DNA of 64,000 nt from Rhodococcus sp. ARC_M6 (lineage in GTDB: Bacteria > Actinomycetota > Actinomycetes > Mycobacteriales > Mycobacteriaceae). The notes beneath the pieces were generated by a model. It did not search any database. It was not told the origin of the DNA and was given only the letters and a program-made list of their open reading frames with translations. The translations under genes and the position numbers were made by a program. Location of the stretch: contig NZ_JALGQH010000018.1 in NCBI RefSeq assembly GCF_022810305.1, forward strand, positions 1 to 64,000, in the 5' to 3' direction. Positions 1-8,511 of this stretch are shown in pieces (positions within the stretch are counted from its first letter, which is position 1; every line of letters starts with the position of its first letter).

Positions 1-666
1 GCCACCAAATACCTCGGCGGACACGGCACCGCCGTCGCCGGCGTCATCGTCGACAGCGGCACCTTCGACTGGACCCAGGGCCGACACACCAACTTCACCA
101 CCCCCGACCCCAGCTACCACGGCGTCAAGTTCGCCGACCTCGGCGCACCCGCCTACGCCCTCAAAGCCCGCGTCCAACTGCTCCGCGACCTCGGCACCGC
201 CGTCGCACCCTTCAACGCGTTCCTCATCGCCCAAGGCATCGAAACCCTGTCCCTGCGCATCGAACGCCACGTCACCAACGCCCAACACGTCGCCGGTTTC
301 CTCGAAAACCACCCCACCGTCGCCTCCGTCTCCTACGCCGGACTGCCCTCCTCCCCCTGGTACGAACGCGGAAAGACCTTGACCCCCAAGGGCACCGGCG
401 CCATCGTCACCTTCGAACTATCCGGCGGCGTCGACGCCGGCAAGAAGTTCGTCAACGCCCTCACCCTGCACAGTCACGTCGCCAACATCGGTGACGTCCG
501 TTCCCTCGTCATCCACCCCGCGTCGACAACGCACTCGCAGCTCACCCCCGAAGAGCAGCTCGCTGCCGGCGTCACCCCCGGCCTGGTACGTCTCGCCGTC
601 GGTATCGAAGGTATCGACGACATCCTCGCCGACCTCGAAACCGGTTTGGCTGCAGCAGCTTCCTGA
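1..666 (+). CDS. metY: O-acetylhomoserine sulfhydrylase (C-terminal part)
   Basis: The reading frame is open from base 1 and stops at 664-666; the start lies left of the window. The visible 221 residues match the Cys/Met-metabolism PLP enzyme family. They open with ATKYLGGHG, where the lysine at codon 3 is the expected Schiff-base lysine for pyridoxal phosphate, and carry the C-terminal block GDVRSLVIHPASTTHSQL that is typical of MetY. The enzyme makes homocysteine from O-acetylhomoserine and sulfide in the cytosol. It is unrelated to the catabolic genes that follow and converges on them across a strong hairpin. MetB or MetZ would share the fold, but the long insert region around GTFDWTQGRH fits MetY best. 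Confidence 0.9.
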   Translation, partial: ATKYLGGHGTAVAGVIVDSGTFDWTQGRHTNFTTPDPSYHGVKFADLGAPAYALKARVQLLRDLGTAVAPFNAFLIAQGIETLSLRIERHVTNAQHVAGFLENHPTVASVSYAGLPSSPWYERGKTLTPKGTGAIVTFELSGGVDAGKKFVNALTLHSHVANIGDVRSLVIHPASTTHSQLTPEEQLAAGVTPGLVRLAVGIEGIDDILADLETGLAAAAS

Positions 667-678
667 TCAGCTACAACA

Positions 679-718
679 AAAAGCTCGGCCCTGACTCGAA
701 AGTCAGGGCCGAGCTTTT
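679..718. terminator. Bidirectional terminator between metY and hsaC
   Basis: Perfect 17-bp inverted repeat (679-695 and 702-718) with a 6-base loop. The arms begin with AAAA and end with TTTT, so each strand has a short T run after the GC stem. It sits 12 bases after the metY stop and 11 bases beyond the hsaC stop, serving both convergent units. Confidence 0.85.
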
Positions 719-729
719 GTCTGCGGAAA

Positions 730-1650
730 CTAGCTCTTGGGCGTGAACGCCGCAAGCGGTTCGGTACCGGTCCAGTCATGGCCCCAGTAGCTGTCCGCCG
801 TGATTTCCTCAGCGGTGTAATACGTTTCGTCGACTGACATGCCCTCGCAACCGAACTCGAGGTCCCAGCCACCCGGGGCCCGCACGTAGAACGAGACCAT
901 TTTGTCGTTCGTGTGGCGGCCCAATGTGGAGGAGATCGAAAAACCGAGCTTGGAAACGCGATCGAGTGCCTGACCGACGGCGTCGAGAGTCTCGGCCTCC
1001 ATCATCAGGTGCACCAGACCGGGCTCTTCGACCGGAGGCGCCGGGCACAGAGCCAGGCTGTGATGGCGAGTGTTGACACCCATGAACCGGACGCGACGAG
1101 CCGGCATCGGTGCATCGATGCCGCCGAGGCGGATGGAGCCACGCGGCAGGAAGCCGAGTACCTCGGTGTAGAAGGCGTAGGCCTCGTCGAACTTCGTAAC
1201 CGGAAGAACCACGTGCCCGAGGCCCTGATCGCCGGTGACAAAACGTCCACCGTGCGGGGTGACCAACGGGCTGTGATCGAGAACCGGTCCGAAGAAGATC
1301 TCGACGCGGTTGCCGTTGGGATCGTTGAACGCGATGACCTCTTCGGCGTCGCGGTAGCTGGCGTCGACGTCGGAAAGAACGTCGACCTCGACACCGGCCT
1401 TCTCGACTGCTTCGCGAACACGCTGGAGCGCGAACTGATCTCGCACCTCCCAGCCAACTGCGAGTGCCTTGTCCGACTCACCCGGCAGGACGATCAGGCG
1501 GCTGCGACGCTCGTCGAGGCGGAGGTAAAGTCCGTCCTCTTCCGGGCCACTGCCCACTGCGAGGCCGAGTCCGTCGACGACAAGCTCGCGCCAGCGAGCC
1601 ACGTCCTGCGTTTGGATCCTGAGATATCCCAGACCCCGAATTTCAGTCAT
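730..1650 (-). CDS. hsaC: Extradiol ring-cleavage dioxygenase, HsaC-like
   Basis: 306 residues, the usual length of type I extradiol dioxygenases (BphC/HsaC), built from two vicinal-oxygen-chelate domains. The Fe(II) ligands are visible as H146 (GLGHVVLP), H214 (GLVHLMME) and E265 (LEFGCEG); second-sphere H196, H246 and Y255 are also present. By family it should open the catecholic ring A of 3,4-dihydroxy-9,10-seconandrostatriene-dione (3,4-DHSA) by meta-cleavage. It is the last gene of the hsaE-hsaG-hsaF-hsaA-hsaC row, 34 bases after hsaA. The steroid assignment rests on the neighbours hsaA, hsaD and kstD; alone it could equally be a biphenyl-type dioxygenase. Confidence 0.88.
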   Translation of the reverse strand: MTEIRGLGYLRIQTQDVARWRELVVDGLGLAVGSGPEEDGLYLRLDERRSRLIVLPGESDKALAVGWEVRDQFALQRVREAVEKAGVEVDVLSDVDASYRDAEEVIAFNDPNGNRVEIFFGPVLDHSPLVTPHGGRFVTGDQGLGHVVLPVTKFDEAYAFYTEVLGFLPRGSIRLGGIDAPMPARRVRFMGVNTRHHSLALCPAPPVEEPGLVHLMMEAETLDAVGQALDRVSKLGFSISSTLGRHTNDKMVSFYVRAPGGWDLEFGCEGMSVDETYYTAEEITADSYWGHDWTGTEPLAAFTPKS

Positions 1651-1684
1651 GCCTAACCGTCCTAAGTTGGTAAAAGGGAGTGGA

Positions 1685-2863
1685 TCAGATCATCGAGCGG
1701 TGGATTCCCTGCGGTTCGCCACCGAGCTGCGTCAAGGTCGACGCGTGGAAGATCGATCCGGGCACGTGGATTGCGTGCGACAGACCGGCGTGAGCGTCAC
1801 GCCAGAATCGCTGCATCGGGGTCTTCAGCTGGAGAGCGCCGCCGCCGGAGCGTGCGAAGATCTCGTCCACGGCGCGAACTGCACGCCAAGCGGCAGCCGT
1901 CTGGGTGCGTCGGCCGATGGAGCGGAGTTCGAAGGAAACTTCCTGACCCTTCTCGGTCATGTCCCAGAAGCGGTCCACCGTCTCGAGGATCGCTGCACGA
2001 GAAGCGGCGATCTCCGCAGCAGCCTCACCGATGGCGAAGAGTACGTACGGATCTTCCTTGATCGGGACGCCGCTGACCGTCACACGCTCACGCTGCGCCG
2101 CAATGTTGCAGGCCAGTGCGCCTTCGGCGATACCGATCAGCGAAGAGGTGATACCGAGCGGGAAGATGCAGGAGAACGGGAACTTGTACAGGGTCTCCGT
2201 GCGTCCGGCTTCCTTCCAAGCCGTTCCGTCGTACACCTTGGAGGCGTCGATGGTGCGGTAGGTGGGGAGGAAAGCATCCTTGACGATGAGGTCCTTGGAG
2301 CCGGTTCCACGTAGGCCCACGACGTTCCAGCTGTCCTGGTCGATGTCGTAATCGCTGCGCGGGAGAAGCACGTGAAGGTGCTTCGGCGGCATCAGGGGAC
2401 GGCCGTTCTCGTCGCCGACCATGGCGCCGATCATGACCCAGTCGCAGTGATCGGTTCCCGAGGAGAAGGACCAGCGACCGTTGAGGATGTAACCACCGTC
2501 GACGGGCTTTGCGACGCCCATCGGTGCGTACGGGGAAGCCATCCAGGTGTCAGGGTTTTCGCCCCAAACCTCTTCCTGTGCCTTCTTGTCGAAGAACGCA
2601 AGCTCCCACGGGTGGACGCCGACGATGCCGCTGACCCAGCCGGTTGCACCGTCCATCGCACCGATAGCCATTGCCGTCTCGGCAAACTCGCGGGGGTGAG
2701 CTTCGAGCCCACCGAATTCCTTCGGCTGGAACATGCGGATGACGCCGGAATCGCGAAGACGCTTCGCGTTGCCGTCCGTCAGCTGCATGATCTTGTCGCC
2801 CTCGACGCCGCCTGCGCGGATCTCGTCGGCGAACTGAGAAATGTTGTCTAGAACCTGTCCCAT
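1685..2863 (-). CDS. hsaA: Flavin-dependent monooxygenase oxygenase component, HsaA-like
   Basis: 392 residues with acyl-CoA-dehydrogenase fold type C (N-terminal EFGGLEAHPREFAETAMAIG, middle WSFSSGTDHCDWVMIGA, C-terminal HAIHVPGSIFHASTLTQLGG). This is the length and layout of HsaA, the oxygenase that ortho-hydroxylates 3-HSA to 3,4-DHSA with reduced FMN supplied by HsaB. The histidine-rich C-terminal stretch matches where this family places its catalytic histidine. ATG start at 2863. It lies between hsaF and hsaC in one co-directional row. No flavin reductase (hsaB) is in the window, so the reductase must come from elsewhere in the genome. Confidence 0.87.
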   Translation of the reverse strand: MGQVLDNISQFADEIRAGGVEGDKIMQLTDGNAKRLRDSGVIRMFQPKEFGGLEAHPREFAETAMAIGAMDGATGWVSGIVGVHPWELAFFDKKAQEEVWGENPDTWMASPYAPMGVAKPVDGGYILNGRWSFSSGTDHCDWVMIGAMVGDENGRPLMPPKHLHVLLPRSDYDIDQDSWNVVGLRGTGSKDLIVKDAFLPTYRTIDASKVYDGTAWKEAGRTETLYKFPFSCIFPLGITSSLIGIAEGALACNIAAQRERVTVSGVPIKEDPYVLFAIGEAAAEIAASRAAILETVDRFWDMTEKGQEVSFELRSIGRRTQTAAAWRAVRAVDEIFARSGGGALQLKTPMQRFWRDAHAGLSHAIHVPGSIFHASTLTQLGGEPQGIHRSMI

Positions 2864-2902
2864 GATTTTCTTCGCTTTCTGGTATCGGTACCCGGCAAAT
2901 GC

Positions 2903-3931
2903 CTAGGCAGAAGTCTTCGCGGCAAGTCCAAGCGCGATTTCGATCAACTGATCTTCCTGCCCACCGACAAGCTTGCGACGACCGGCCTCGATAAGGATGG
3001 CCGCACCGGAAACTCCGTAACGCTTTGCGTGCGCGTCGGCGTGCTTGAGGAAGCTGGAGTAGACGCCCGCGTAACCCATGGTCAGCGAGAGACGATCCAA
3101 CTGGCATTCACCGTCCATGACTGGACGAACGACGTCTTCAGCGGCGTCGATGATTTTGAGAGTGTCGATACCCGTACGGATACCGAGCTTTTCGGTCACT
3201 GCCGCGAAGGCTTCAACCGGGGTGTTACCGGCACCGGCACCGAAACGACGGGTGGAGCCGTCGATCTGGAGTGCGCCGGCCTGAACTGCGAGCACGGAGT
3301 TTGCGACGCCGAGTCCGAGGTTCTCGTGTCCGTGGAAGCCGACCTGTGCGTCGCTGCCGAGTTCCGCGACGAGCGCGGAAACGCGGTCACTGACGTCATT
3401 GAGGATCAAGGCGCCGGCGGAGTCGACAACGTAGACGCACTGGCAACCGGCGTCGGCCATGATGCGAGCCTGTGCGGCCAGCTTCTCCGGCGTGGTGCTG
3501 TGCGACATCATCAGGAAGCCAACGGTTTCCAGACCGAGGTCGCGGGCCAGACCGAAGTGCTGGATGGAGATGTCGGCTTCGGTGCAATGCGTGGCGATAC
3601 GGCAGATGGATGCGCCGTTGTCCGCAGCCTCACGGATGTCGGACTGCACGCCCAGACCCGGGAGCATGAGGAAAGCGATCTTGGCCTGCTTCGCCGTGGC
3701 GACCGCAGCCTTGATCAGTTCCTGCTCCGGGGTGTGGCTGAACCCGTAGTTGAAGGACGAGCCGCCGAGGCCGTCGCCGTGGGTGACCTCGATGACCGGC
3801 ACGCCGGCCTCGTCGAGGGCGCCGACGATCGAACGGACGTGGTCAACGGTGAACTGGTGGCGCTTGGCGTGGGAACCGTCGCGCAGGGACGAATCGGTGA
3901 CCCGGATATCGAGGTCTGCACTGTAGGGCAT
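2903..3931 (-). CDS. hsaF: 4-hydroxy-2-oxovalerate aldolase (HsaF/BphI type)
   Basis: 342 residues, DmpG/BphI family TIM-barrel aldolase. Catalytic residues are visible: R17, D18 and H21 in [12 protein letters not shown], and metal ligands H200 and H202 in [10 protein letters not shown]. It cleaves 4-hydroxy-2-oxoacids to pyruvate and an aldehyde (propionaldehyde in the steroid pathway, acetaldehyde in the classical meta pathway) and normally forms a channelling complex with the acylating aldehyde dehydrogenase encoded just upstream (hsaG, gap 38 bases). C-terminal communication-domain residues are intact. The steroid role is inferred from context. Confidence 0.92.
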   Translation of the reverse strand: MPYSADLDIRVTDSSLRDGSHAKRHQFTVDHVRSIVGALDEAGVPVIEVTHGDGLGGSSFNYGFSHTPEQELIKAAVATAKQAKIAFLMLPGLGVQSDIREAADNGASICRIATHCTEADISIQHFGLARDLGLETVGFLMMSHSTTPEKLAAQARIMADAGCQCVYVVDSAGALILNDVSDRVSALVAELGSDAQVGFHGHENLGLGVANSVLAVQAGALQIDGSTRRFGAGAGNTPVEAFAAVTEKLGIRTGIDTLKIIDAAEDVVRPVMDGECQLDRLSLTMGYAGVYSSFLKHADAHAKRYGVSGAAILIEAGRRKLVGGQEDQLIEIALGLAAKTSA

Positions 3932-3969
3932 CGTCTTGATTTCCTTTTATGGAGAGATGAGTATTCGGG

Positions 3970-4872
3970 TCAGACGCGAGAAGCGAGCAAGGCTGTGGCG
4001 AAACTTTCGCCGACCTTTGTCGCCGCGGCCGTCATGATGTCGAGGTTGCCCGAGTACGGCGGCAGGAAGTCGCCCGCGCCCTCGACCTCGAGGAAGATGC
4101 CGACGCGTGCGAGGCCGCCGCTGATCGGTGTCGGGTCGTCGTACTGCGGTTCTGCGCGCAACCGGTATCCCGGCACGTAGGACTGAACTGCGGCGGCGAT
4201 CTCATGGATCGACTTGGTGATCGCGTCACGATCGGCGTCTGCCGGGATGGAGCAGAAGACGGTGTCCTTCATGAACATCGGCGGCTCGGCCGGGTTCAGG
4301 ATGATGATCGCCTTGCCCTTCTTGGCGCCACCGATGGTCTCGATCCCACGACTCGTGGTGATCGTGAACTCGTCGATGTTGGCGCGCGTGCCGGGGCCGG
4401 CCGACGGCGAAGCAACACTGGCCACGATCTCGGCGTAGGCAACCTCGACGACGCGGGAGACGGCGTAGACCATCGGGATGGTCGCCTGTCCGCCACACGT
4501 GATGAGGTTGACGTTGTGAGCGTCGAGGTGCGCTCCCATGTTCACGGCCGGGACCACTGCAGGTCCGATCGCTGCCGGGGTGAGGTCGACGGCCTGGATG
4601 CCCAGAGCCTGGTAGCGCGGCGCATTGGCGCGGTGCACGTACGCGGACGTTGCCTCGAAGATGATGTCGGGAAGCTCGTCCTGAGCGAGCAGCCAATCCA
4701 CACCGTCACCGCTGGCGGCAATGCCGTGATCGGCAGCGCGGCGCAGGCCTTCGCTGGTGGGATCGACGCCGATCATCCACTTGGGCTCGATGAGCTCGGA
4801 GCGAAGCAGCTTGTACATGAGATCGGTGCCGATGTTGCCCGGGCCGATGATCGCAGCGGAAACCTTGGTCAC
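3970..4872 (-). CDS. hsaG: Acylating acetaldehyde/propionaldehyde dehydrogenase (HsaG/BphJ type)
   Basis: 300 residues. The N-terminal Rossmann motif GPGNIGTDL (residues 10-18) binds NAD+, and C126 in [10 protein letters not shown] is the nucleophile that carries the acyl group to CoA. It forms the partner of the hsaF aldolase and converts the released aldehyde to acyl-CoA. Gap to hsaE upstream is only 11 bases, so hsaE, hsaG and hsaF are probably cotranscribed. Length and motifs are standard for the family; substrate preference cannot be told from sequence. Confidence 0.93.
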   Translation of the reverse strand: MTKVSAAIIGPGNIGTDLMYKLLRSELIEPKWMIGVDPTSEGLRRAADHGIAASGDGVDWLLAQDELPDIIFEATSAYVHRANAPRYQALGIQAVDLTPAAIGPAVVPAVNMGAHLDAHNVNLITCGGQATIPMVYAVSRVVEVAYAEIVASVASPSAGPGTRANIDEFTITTSRGIETIGGAKKGKAIIILNPAEPPMFMKDTVFCSIPADADRDAITKSIHEIAAAVQSYVPGYRLRAEPQYDDPTPISGGLARVGIFLEVEGAGDFLPPYSGNLDIMTAAATKVGESFATALLASRV

Positions 4873-4883
4873 AGGTTCAGTCC

Positions 4884-5669
4884 TTACTTGAATTCTACTG
4901 TTACGGAGCCGATTTCACTGAAGTCAGCACGGAAGACATCGCCGGGGCGGGCATCGATCGCGCGGGTGCACGATCCGGGAAGGATCACGTGTCCAGCTTC
5001 GAGGCGCACACCGAAACTTGCAACCTTGCGCGCCAACCAGGCAACCGCCTTGGTCGGGTTGCCCAGGACAGCGGAGGCATCGCCACGCGCGATTTCCTCG
5101 TCACCCTGGAACAGGACTGCGGAGATGGAACCGATATCGACCTGCGAAGGAGCGATACGTCCCTGGCCGAGAATGACACCGGCCGAGGAAGCATTGTCCG
5201 CGATCGTATCGGCGAGACCGATCTTCCAGTCCTTGATACGCGAATCGATGAGTTCGATGCTCGGCACGATGTAGTCCGTCGCCGCCAGGACGTCTTCCTC
5301 GGTGCAATCCTCACCGGGGAGCGTCTTGCCGAGCACGTAGCCGATCTCGACCTCGATGCGCGGGTAGCAGAACGCTGCCGCGTCGATCGGGGTGCCCTCG
5401 GCGTACACCATGCTCGACAGCAGGTGACCGTAGTCGGGCTCGTCGACGCCCATCATCTTCTGCATGACCTCGGAAGACAGTCCGACCTTGTGGCCGTAGA
5501 CGGTTTCACCGGATTCGATGCGCTTGCGAATGTTGAGCAGTGCGATCTCGTAAGAATCAACGACGTCGATATCCGGGAAAGTACTGATCAGCGGGTCGAT
5601 CGGGGCGCGATCGCGCTCAGCAGCCCACAGAAGATTTGCGGCGGAAACTCGCTGCGAATCGCTGAGCAT
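4884..5669 (-). CDS. hsaE: 2-hydroxypenta-2,4-dienoate hydratase (HsaE/BphH type)
   Basis: 261 residues of the fumarylacetoacetase-fold 2-keto-4-pentenoate hydratase family, with the typical blocks [27 protein letters not shown] and [23 protein letters not shown]. It hydrates the 2-hydroxydienoate released by HsaD to the 4-hydroxy-2-oxoacid used by HsaF. ATG start at 5669 preceded by AGGAGGACGCG, a strong Shine-Dalgarno. It is the first gene after the hairpin at 5770-5822 and so probably begins its own transcript. An 8-bp palindrome TTGATCAA sits 40 bases upstream (5709-5716). Confidence 0.92.
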   Translation of the reverse strand: MLSDSQRVSAANLLWAAERDRAPIDPLISTFPDIDVVDSYEIALLNIRKRIESGETVYGHKVGLSSEVMQKMMGVDEPDYGHLLSSMVYAEGTPIDAAAFCYPRIEVEIGYVLGKTLPGEDCTEEDVLAATDYIVPSIELIDSRIKDWKIGLADTIADNASSAGVILGQGRIAPSQVDIGSISAVLFQGDEEIARGDASAVLGNPTKAVAWLARKVASFGVRLEAGHVILPGSCTRAIDARPGDVFRADFSEIGSVTVEFK

Positions 5670-5769
5670 CGCGTCCTCCTGAAAAAATGTGCGGGAAAGG
5701 AAAATCTGTTGATCAAACGGTGGCAGGAACTGCGCCGAAGTGCAGAAACCCTTCCCGGTGAGTGGGAGC

Positions 5770-5822
5770 GGCCCCTGTGCGCCTTTTTGGTAGTGGGTAC
5801 TACCACAAGGCGCACAGGGGCC
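5770..5822. terminator. Long hairpin between kstD and hsaE
   Basis: Perfect 16-bp arms (5770-5785 and 5807-5822) with an inner GGTAG/CTACC stem, lying 8 bases after the kstD stop. It should end the hsaD-kstD transcript and separate it from hsaE onward. The outer stem shares CTGTGCGCCTT / AAGGCGCACAG with the hairpin at 12971-13016. Confidence 0.75.
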
Positions 5823-5829
5823 GAAGGCC

Positions 5830-7488
5830 CTACTTTGCTGCTACGTGGTTCGCAGCGATGTAACCGAAGACCATTGCGGGACCGATGGTCGCGCCGGCGC
5901 CGGCGTACTCGTTGCCCATGACGGACGCGGAAGTGTTACCGGTGGCGTAGAGACCGTCGATGATCGAGCCGTCTTCGCGGATGACACGGGCGGTGGCGTC
6001 GGTAATGAGGCCACCCTTGGTGCCGAGGTCGCCGGCTTCACAGCGGATCGCATAGAACGGTCCCTTGACGATTTCGTCGAGGTTCGGGTTCTTCATCGTC
6101 GGGTCGCCGTAGTACTGGTCGTAGGCGCTGTCGCCGCGACCGAAGTCCTCGTCCTTGCCGCTGCGGGCAAAGCCGTTGAACCGATCGACGGTGCCGAGCA
6201 GCTTGTCGGCCGGAACACCGATCTTCTCGGCGAGCTCACGCAGCGTGTCCGCCTTGTGAATGACACCCGAGTCGTAGAAGCCCTGGGGGAAGGGCATGTT
6301 CGGCAGAACCTGAGCGAACGGGTAGCGGTTCTTCGCCTTGGTGTCCATGACGAACCACGCCGGAACGTGTCCACCTTCGAGCTGGTCGTGCACGAAGTTG
6401 ACGTACGGCGACGACTCGTTGGTGAAGCGCTCACCCTTGGCGTTGATGATGATGGACGGCGGGATGCAACGCTCCGACACCAGCGGGATGACTGCGCCCA
6501 TCGGATGGAGCACAGACGGCATCCACCAAGCATCGTCCATGAGATCAACTGCAGCGCCGAGCTTCTGGCCCGCACGGATACCGTCGCCGGTGTTCTCGCG
6601 TGCACCGGCGCTGATGTTCGCGACGCCGTTCTCGGGCAGGTACTGCGCGCGCATCTCGTTGTTGTGGTCGAAGCCGCCGGTAGCCAGCAGCACGCCCTTA
6701 CGAGCGCCGATACGAACGGTCTTGCCGTCACGCTCAGCCAACACACCGACCACAGTTCCATGGTCGTCGACGATCATTTCGGTCATGGACGTCTTGAGCC
6801 ACAACGGAACTCCGGCGTCCTTGAGGACCATGCGCAGACGAGCAACCAGAGCGCGGCCGCCGGTGGACATGTGGCGGCGAAGAACCATGTTGGACGCAAC
6901 ACGCCACGCTGCAACCAGAGAAGCCTTGCGGCCCTTCCAGGTTCGCTTGACCATCGCCAGATCGTGGTAGTCCTTGGACGTGACCCACAGACCCAACGGG
7001 CCCTTCATGGAGTTGGGGCGCTGGTACTTCTCGTCTTCCTTCAGCGCACGCGTATCGAACGGCTTGCATTCGATGGTGCGACCGAGCGGACGTCCACCGT
7101 CGTACTCCGGGTGGTAATCCGAGTAGCCCTTGACCCAGTACAGCTTCATGTGGGGGCTCTTGTCGAGCAACTTCATCAACTCGGGTCCCTGATCGACGTA
7201 GGCGTCGAGACGGTCCGCGGAGATCTTGCCCTCGGTGATGATGTCGAGGTAGCGACGGATCGACTCACGTGAATCGCCGGCGCCCTTCTCGATGAGCGTC
7301 GGAGCGTTGGGAATCCAGATACCGCCGCCGGAGATCGCCGTCGAACCGCCGTACGTCTTACCCTTGTCGATGATGAGGGTGTCGAGCCCACGATCGGCCG
7401 CCGTGATGGCTGCGGACATACCGCCGCCGCCACTGCCGACCACCAGAAAGTCGACCTCGTGGTCGAACTTCACTGTGCCGCCTGTCAT
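5830..7488 (-). CDS. kstD: 3-ketosteroid delta1-dehydrogenase (KstD family flavoprotein)
   Basis: 552 residues. N-terminal FAD-binding Rossmann motif VGSGGGGMSA (17-26) and GGSTAISGGG. The catalytic residues known from R. erythropolis KstD1 have counterparts: Y125 (SDYHPE), Y362 (NESSPY), Y528 and G532 (NEYAGAG), with the same Tyr-to-Gly spacing of four. That supports 1,2-dehydrogenation of a 3-ketosteroid ring A using FAD. Its ATG shares one base with the hsaD stop, so the two are translationally coupled. Related delta4-(5alpha)-dehydrogenases and flavoprotein reductases share the fold, so the exact substrate (4-ene-3-one, bile-acid intermediate, 5alpha-steroid) is open. Confidence 0.87.
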   Translation of the reverse strand: MTGGTVKFDHEVDFLVVGSGGGGMSAAITAADRGLDTLIIDKGKTYGGSTAISGGGIWIPNAPTLIEKGAGDSRESIRRYLDIITEGKISADRLDAYVDQGPELMKLLDKSPHMKLYWVKGYSDYHPEYDGGRPLGRTIECKPFDTRALKEDEKYQRPNSMKGPLGLWVTSKDYHDLAMVKRTWKGRKASLVAAWRVASNMVLRRHMSTGGRALVARLRMVLKDAGVPLWLKTSMTEMIVDDHGTVVGVLAERDGKTVRIGARKGVLLATGGFDHNNEMRAQYLPENGVANISAGARENTGDGIRAGQKLGAAVDLMDDAWWMPSVLHPMGAVIPLVSERCIPPSIIINAKGERFTNESSPYVNFVHDQLEGGHVPAWFVMDTKAKNRYPFAQVLPNMPFPQGFYDSGVIHKADTLRELAEKIGVPADKLLGTVDRFNGFARSGKDEDFGRGDSAYDQYYGDPTMKNPNLDEIVKGPFYAIRCEAGDLGTKGGLITDATARVIREDGSIIDGLYATGNTSASVMGNEYAGAGATIGPAMVFGYIAANHVAAK

Positions 7489-8360
7489 TACTTGTTGCCT
7501 TCTGCACGGGTGAGGAAGGCCAGAACGGTTGCGACCCAGGCGTCACGGGCCTCGATCATCGTCCAGTGTCCACAGTTGGGGAAGATGTGAACTTCACCGT
7601 TGGGGATGTCGCGCATCGGCAGAATCGCCAAGTCGACAGGGCTGACGCGGTCGTCACGTCCCCAGGTGAGAAGCGTCGGAGCCTTGATCTTGTTGAGCTG
7701 CGCCCAGTACGGAACTGCGGTCGATGCAGCGGCGGCGGCGCCCATGGCGGCCATGGCCTTGCTGCTGTACATGCGACGCGCGATCTCGAGCGTCTTCGGC
7801 TCGGTTGCCAATGCCCAGCGCTCTTCGATCAGCTGCTCGGTCACGACAGCGGGGTCGAAGACCATCGACTTCAACCAGCGAACGAGAGACTCGCGGGAAG
7901 GATTGTCCGTGAACTCCATGAGGAGCTTGATGCCTTCACCGGGACCGGGCGAGAAGGTGTTCTTGCCCATGCCGCCGATGGTGACGAGCTTGCTCACTCG
8001 GTGCGGTTCGTCGATCGCAACCTTGGTGGCAACGATGCCGCCCATCGAGTTACCGATCATGTGGACGGGGCCGAGCCCGAGGCCGTCGAGGAACAGTCCG
8101 ACCGAAGCCTGGGCCATCATCATCGGATGGCCTTCGCCGGGATCGCTGACACCGAACCCGGGGAACTCGAGAACGTAGCAATGGAAGTGCTGGGCGAATT
8201 CCGCGAGAACACCGCGGTAGTTGCGCCAACCGGTCACGCCGGGGCCCGATCCGTGCAGCAGCAGCAACGGCGGGCCGTCGCCGGCCTCGTGGTAGCGAAG
8301 TACACCGAGATCGGTCTGCAGCTCTTTCAGAGTGTCCTCGTAGCTCAGTTCAGTCGTCAT
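7488..8360 (-). CDS. hsaD: Meta-cleavage product hydrolase (HsaD/BphD type)
   Basis: 290-residue alpha/beta hydrolase. Catalytic triad S105 (GNSMGG), D237 (WGRDDRVSP) and H265 (NCGHWTMIE), with the oxyanion stretch HGSGPG at 36-41 that is characteristic of C-C hydrolases. It should hydrolyse the ring-opened product 4,9-DSHA into DOHNAA and a 2-hydroxydienoate. First gene of the hsaD-kstD unit; the stop codon overlaps the kstD start by one base (TAATG). The 150 bases upstream (8361-8511) must carry its promoter, but I could not assign -35 and -10 boxes there. Confidence 0.88.
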   Translation of the reverse strand: MTTELSYEDTLKELQTDLGVLRYHEAGDGPPLLLLHGSGPGVTGWRNYRGVLAEFAQHFHCYVLEFPGFGVSDPGEGHPMMMAQASVGLFLDGLGLGPVHMIGNSMGGIVATKVAIDEPHRVSKLVTIGGMGKNTFSPGPGEGIKLLMEFTDNPSRESLVRWLKSMVFDPAVVTEQLIEERWALATEPKTLEIARRMYSSKAMAAMGAAAAASTAVPYWAQLNKIKAPTLLTWGRDDRVSPVDLAILPMRDIPNGEVHIFPNCGHWTMIEARDAWVATVLAFLTRAEGNK

Positions 8361-8455
8361 GCTGCAAACGTTGCCATCACCGCCGCTGAGCTGGTACTAA
8401 CCGTCCCGATCAGCGAGACAGTAAGGGGTGAATTCTATGCGTCGACACGACAAAC

Positions 8456-8495
8456 GGGTGTCGGCGGCGCAGAACTTCCTGCGCCGCCGATACCC
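8456..8495 (-). terminator. Hairpin after the solute-binding protein gene
   Basis: Arms 8456-8472 and 8479-8495 pair over 17 bp with one mismatch around a 6-base loop (GGCGCAG and CTGCGCC at the core). It lies 17 bases beyond the stop of the binding-protein gene that ends at 8512. No long T tract follows, so its efficiency is uncertain. Confidence 0.6.
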
Positions 8496-8511
8496 ACTCT
8501 GACTAGATGAT

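Noticed and set aside
913-1656. Long open frame on the plus strand across hsaC, and similar ones opposite kstD (5845-7272), the binding protein (8569-10155) and the CoA transferase (54871-56295)
   Set aside because: They mirror highly conserved genes on the other strand, have no recognisable domains and are produced by third-position GC bias.
5709-5716. TTGATCAA upstream of hsaE as another copy of the TGTTG-NN-CAACA operator
   Set aside because: Only the inner eight bases are symmetric and two of the outer bases differ; too short to claim.
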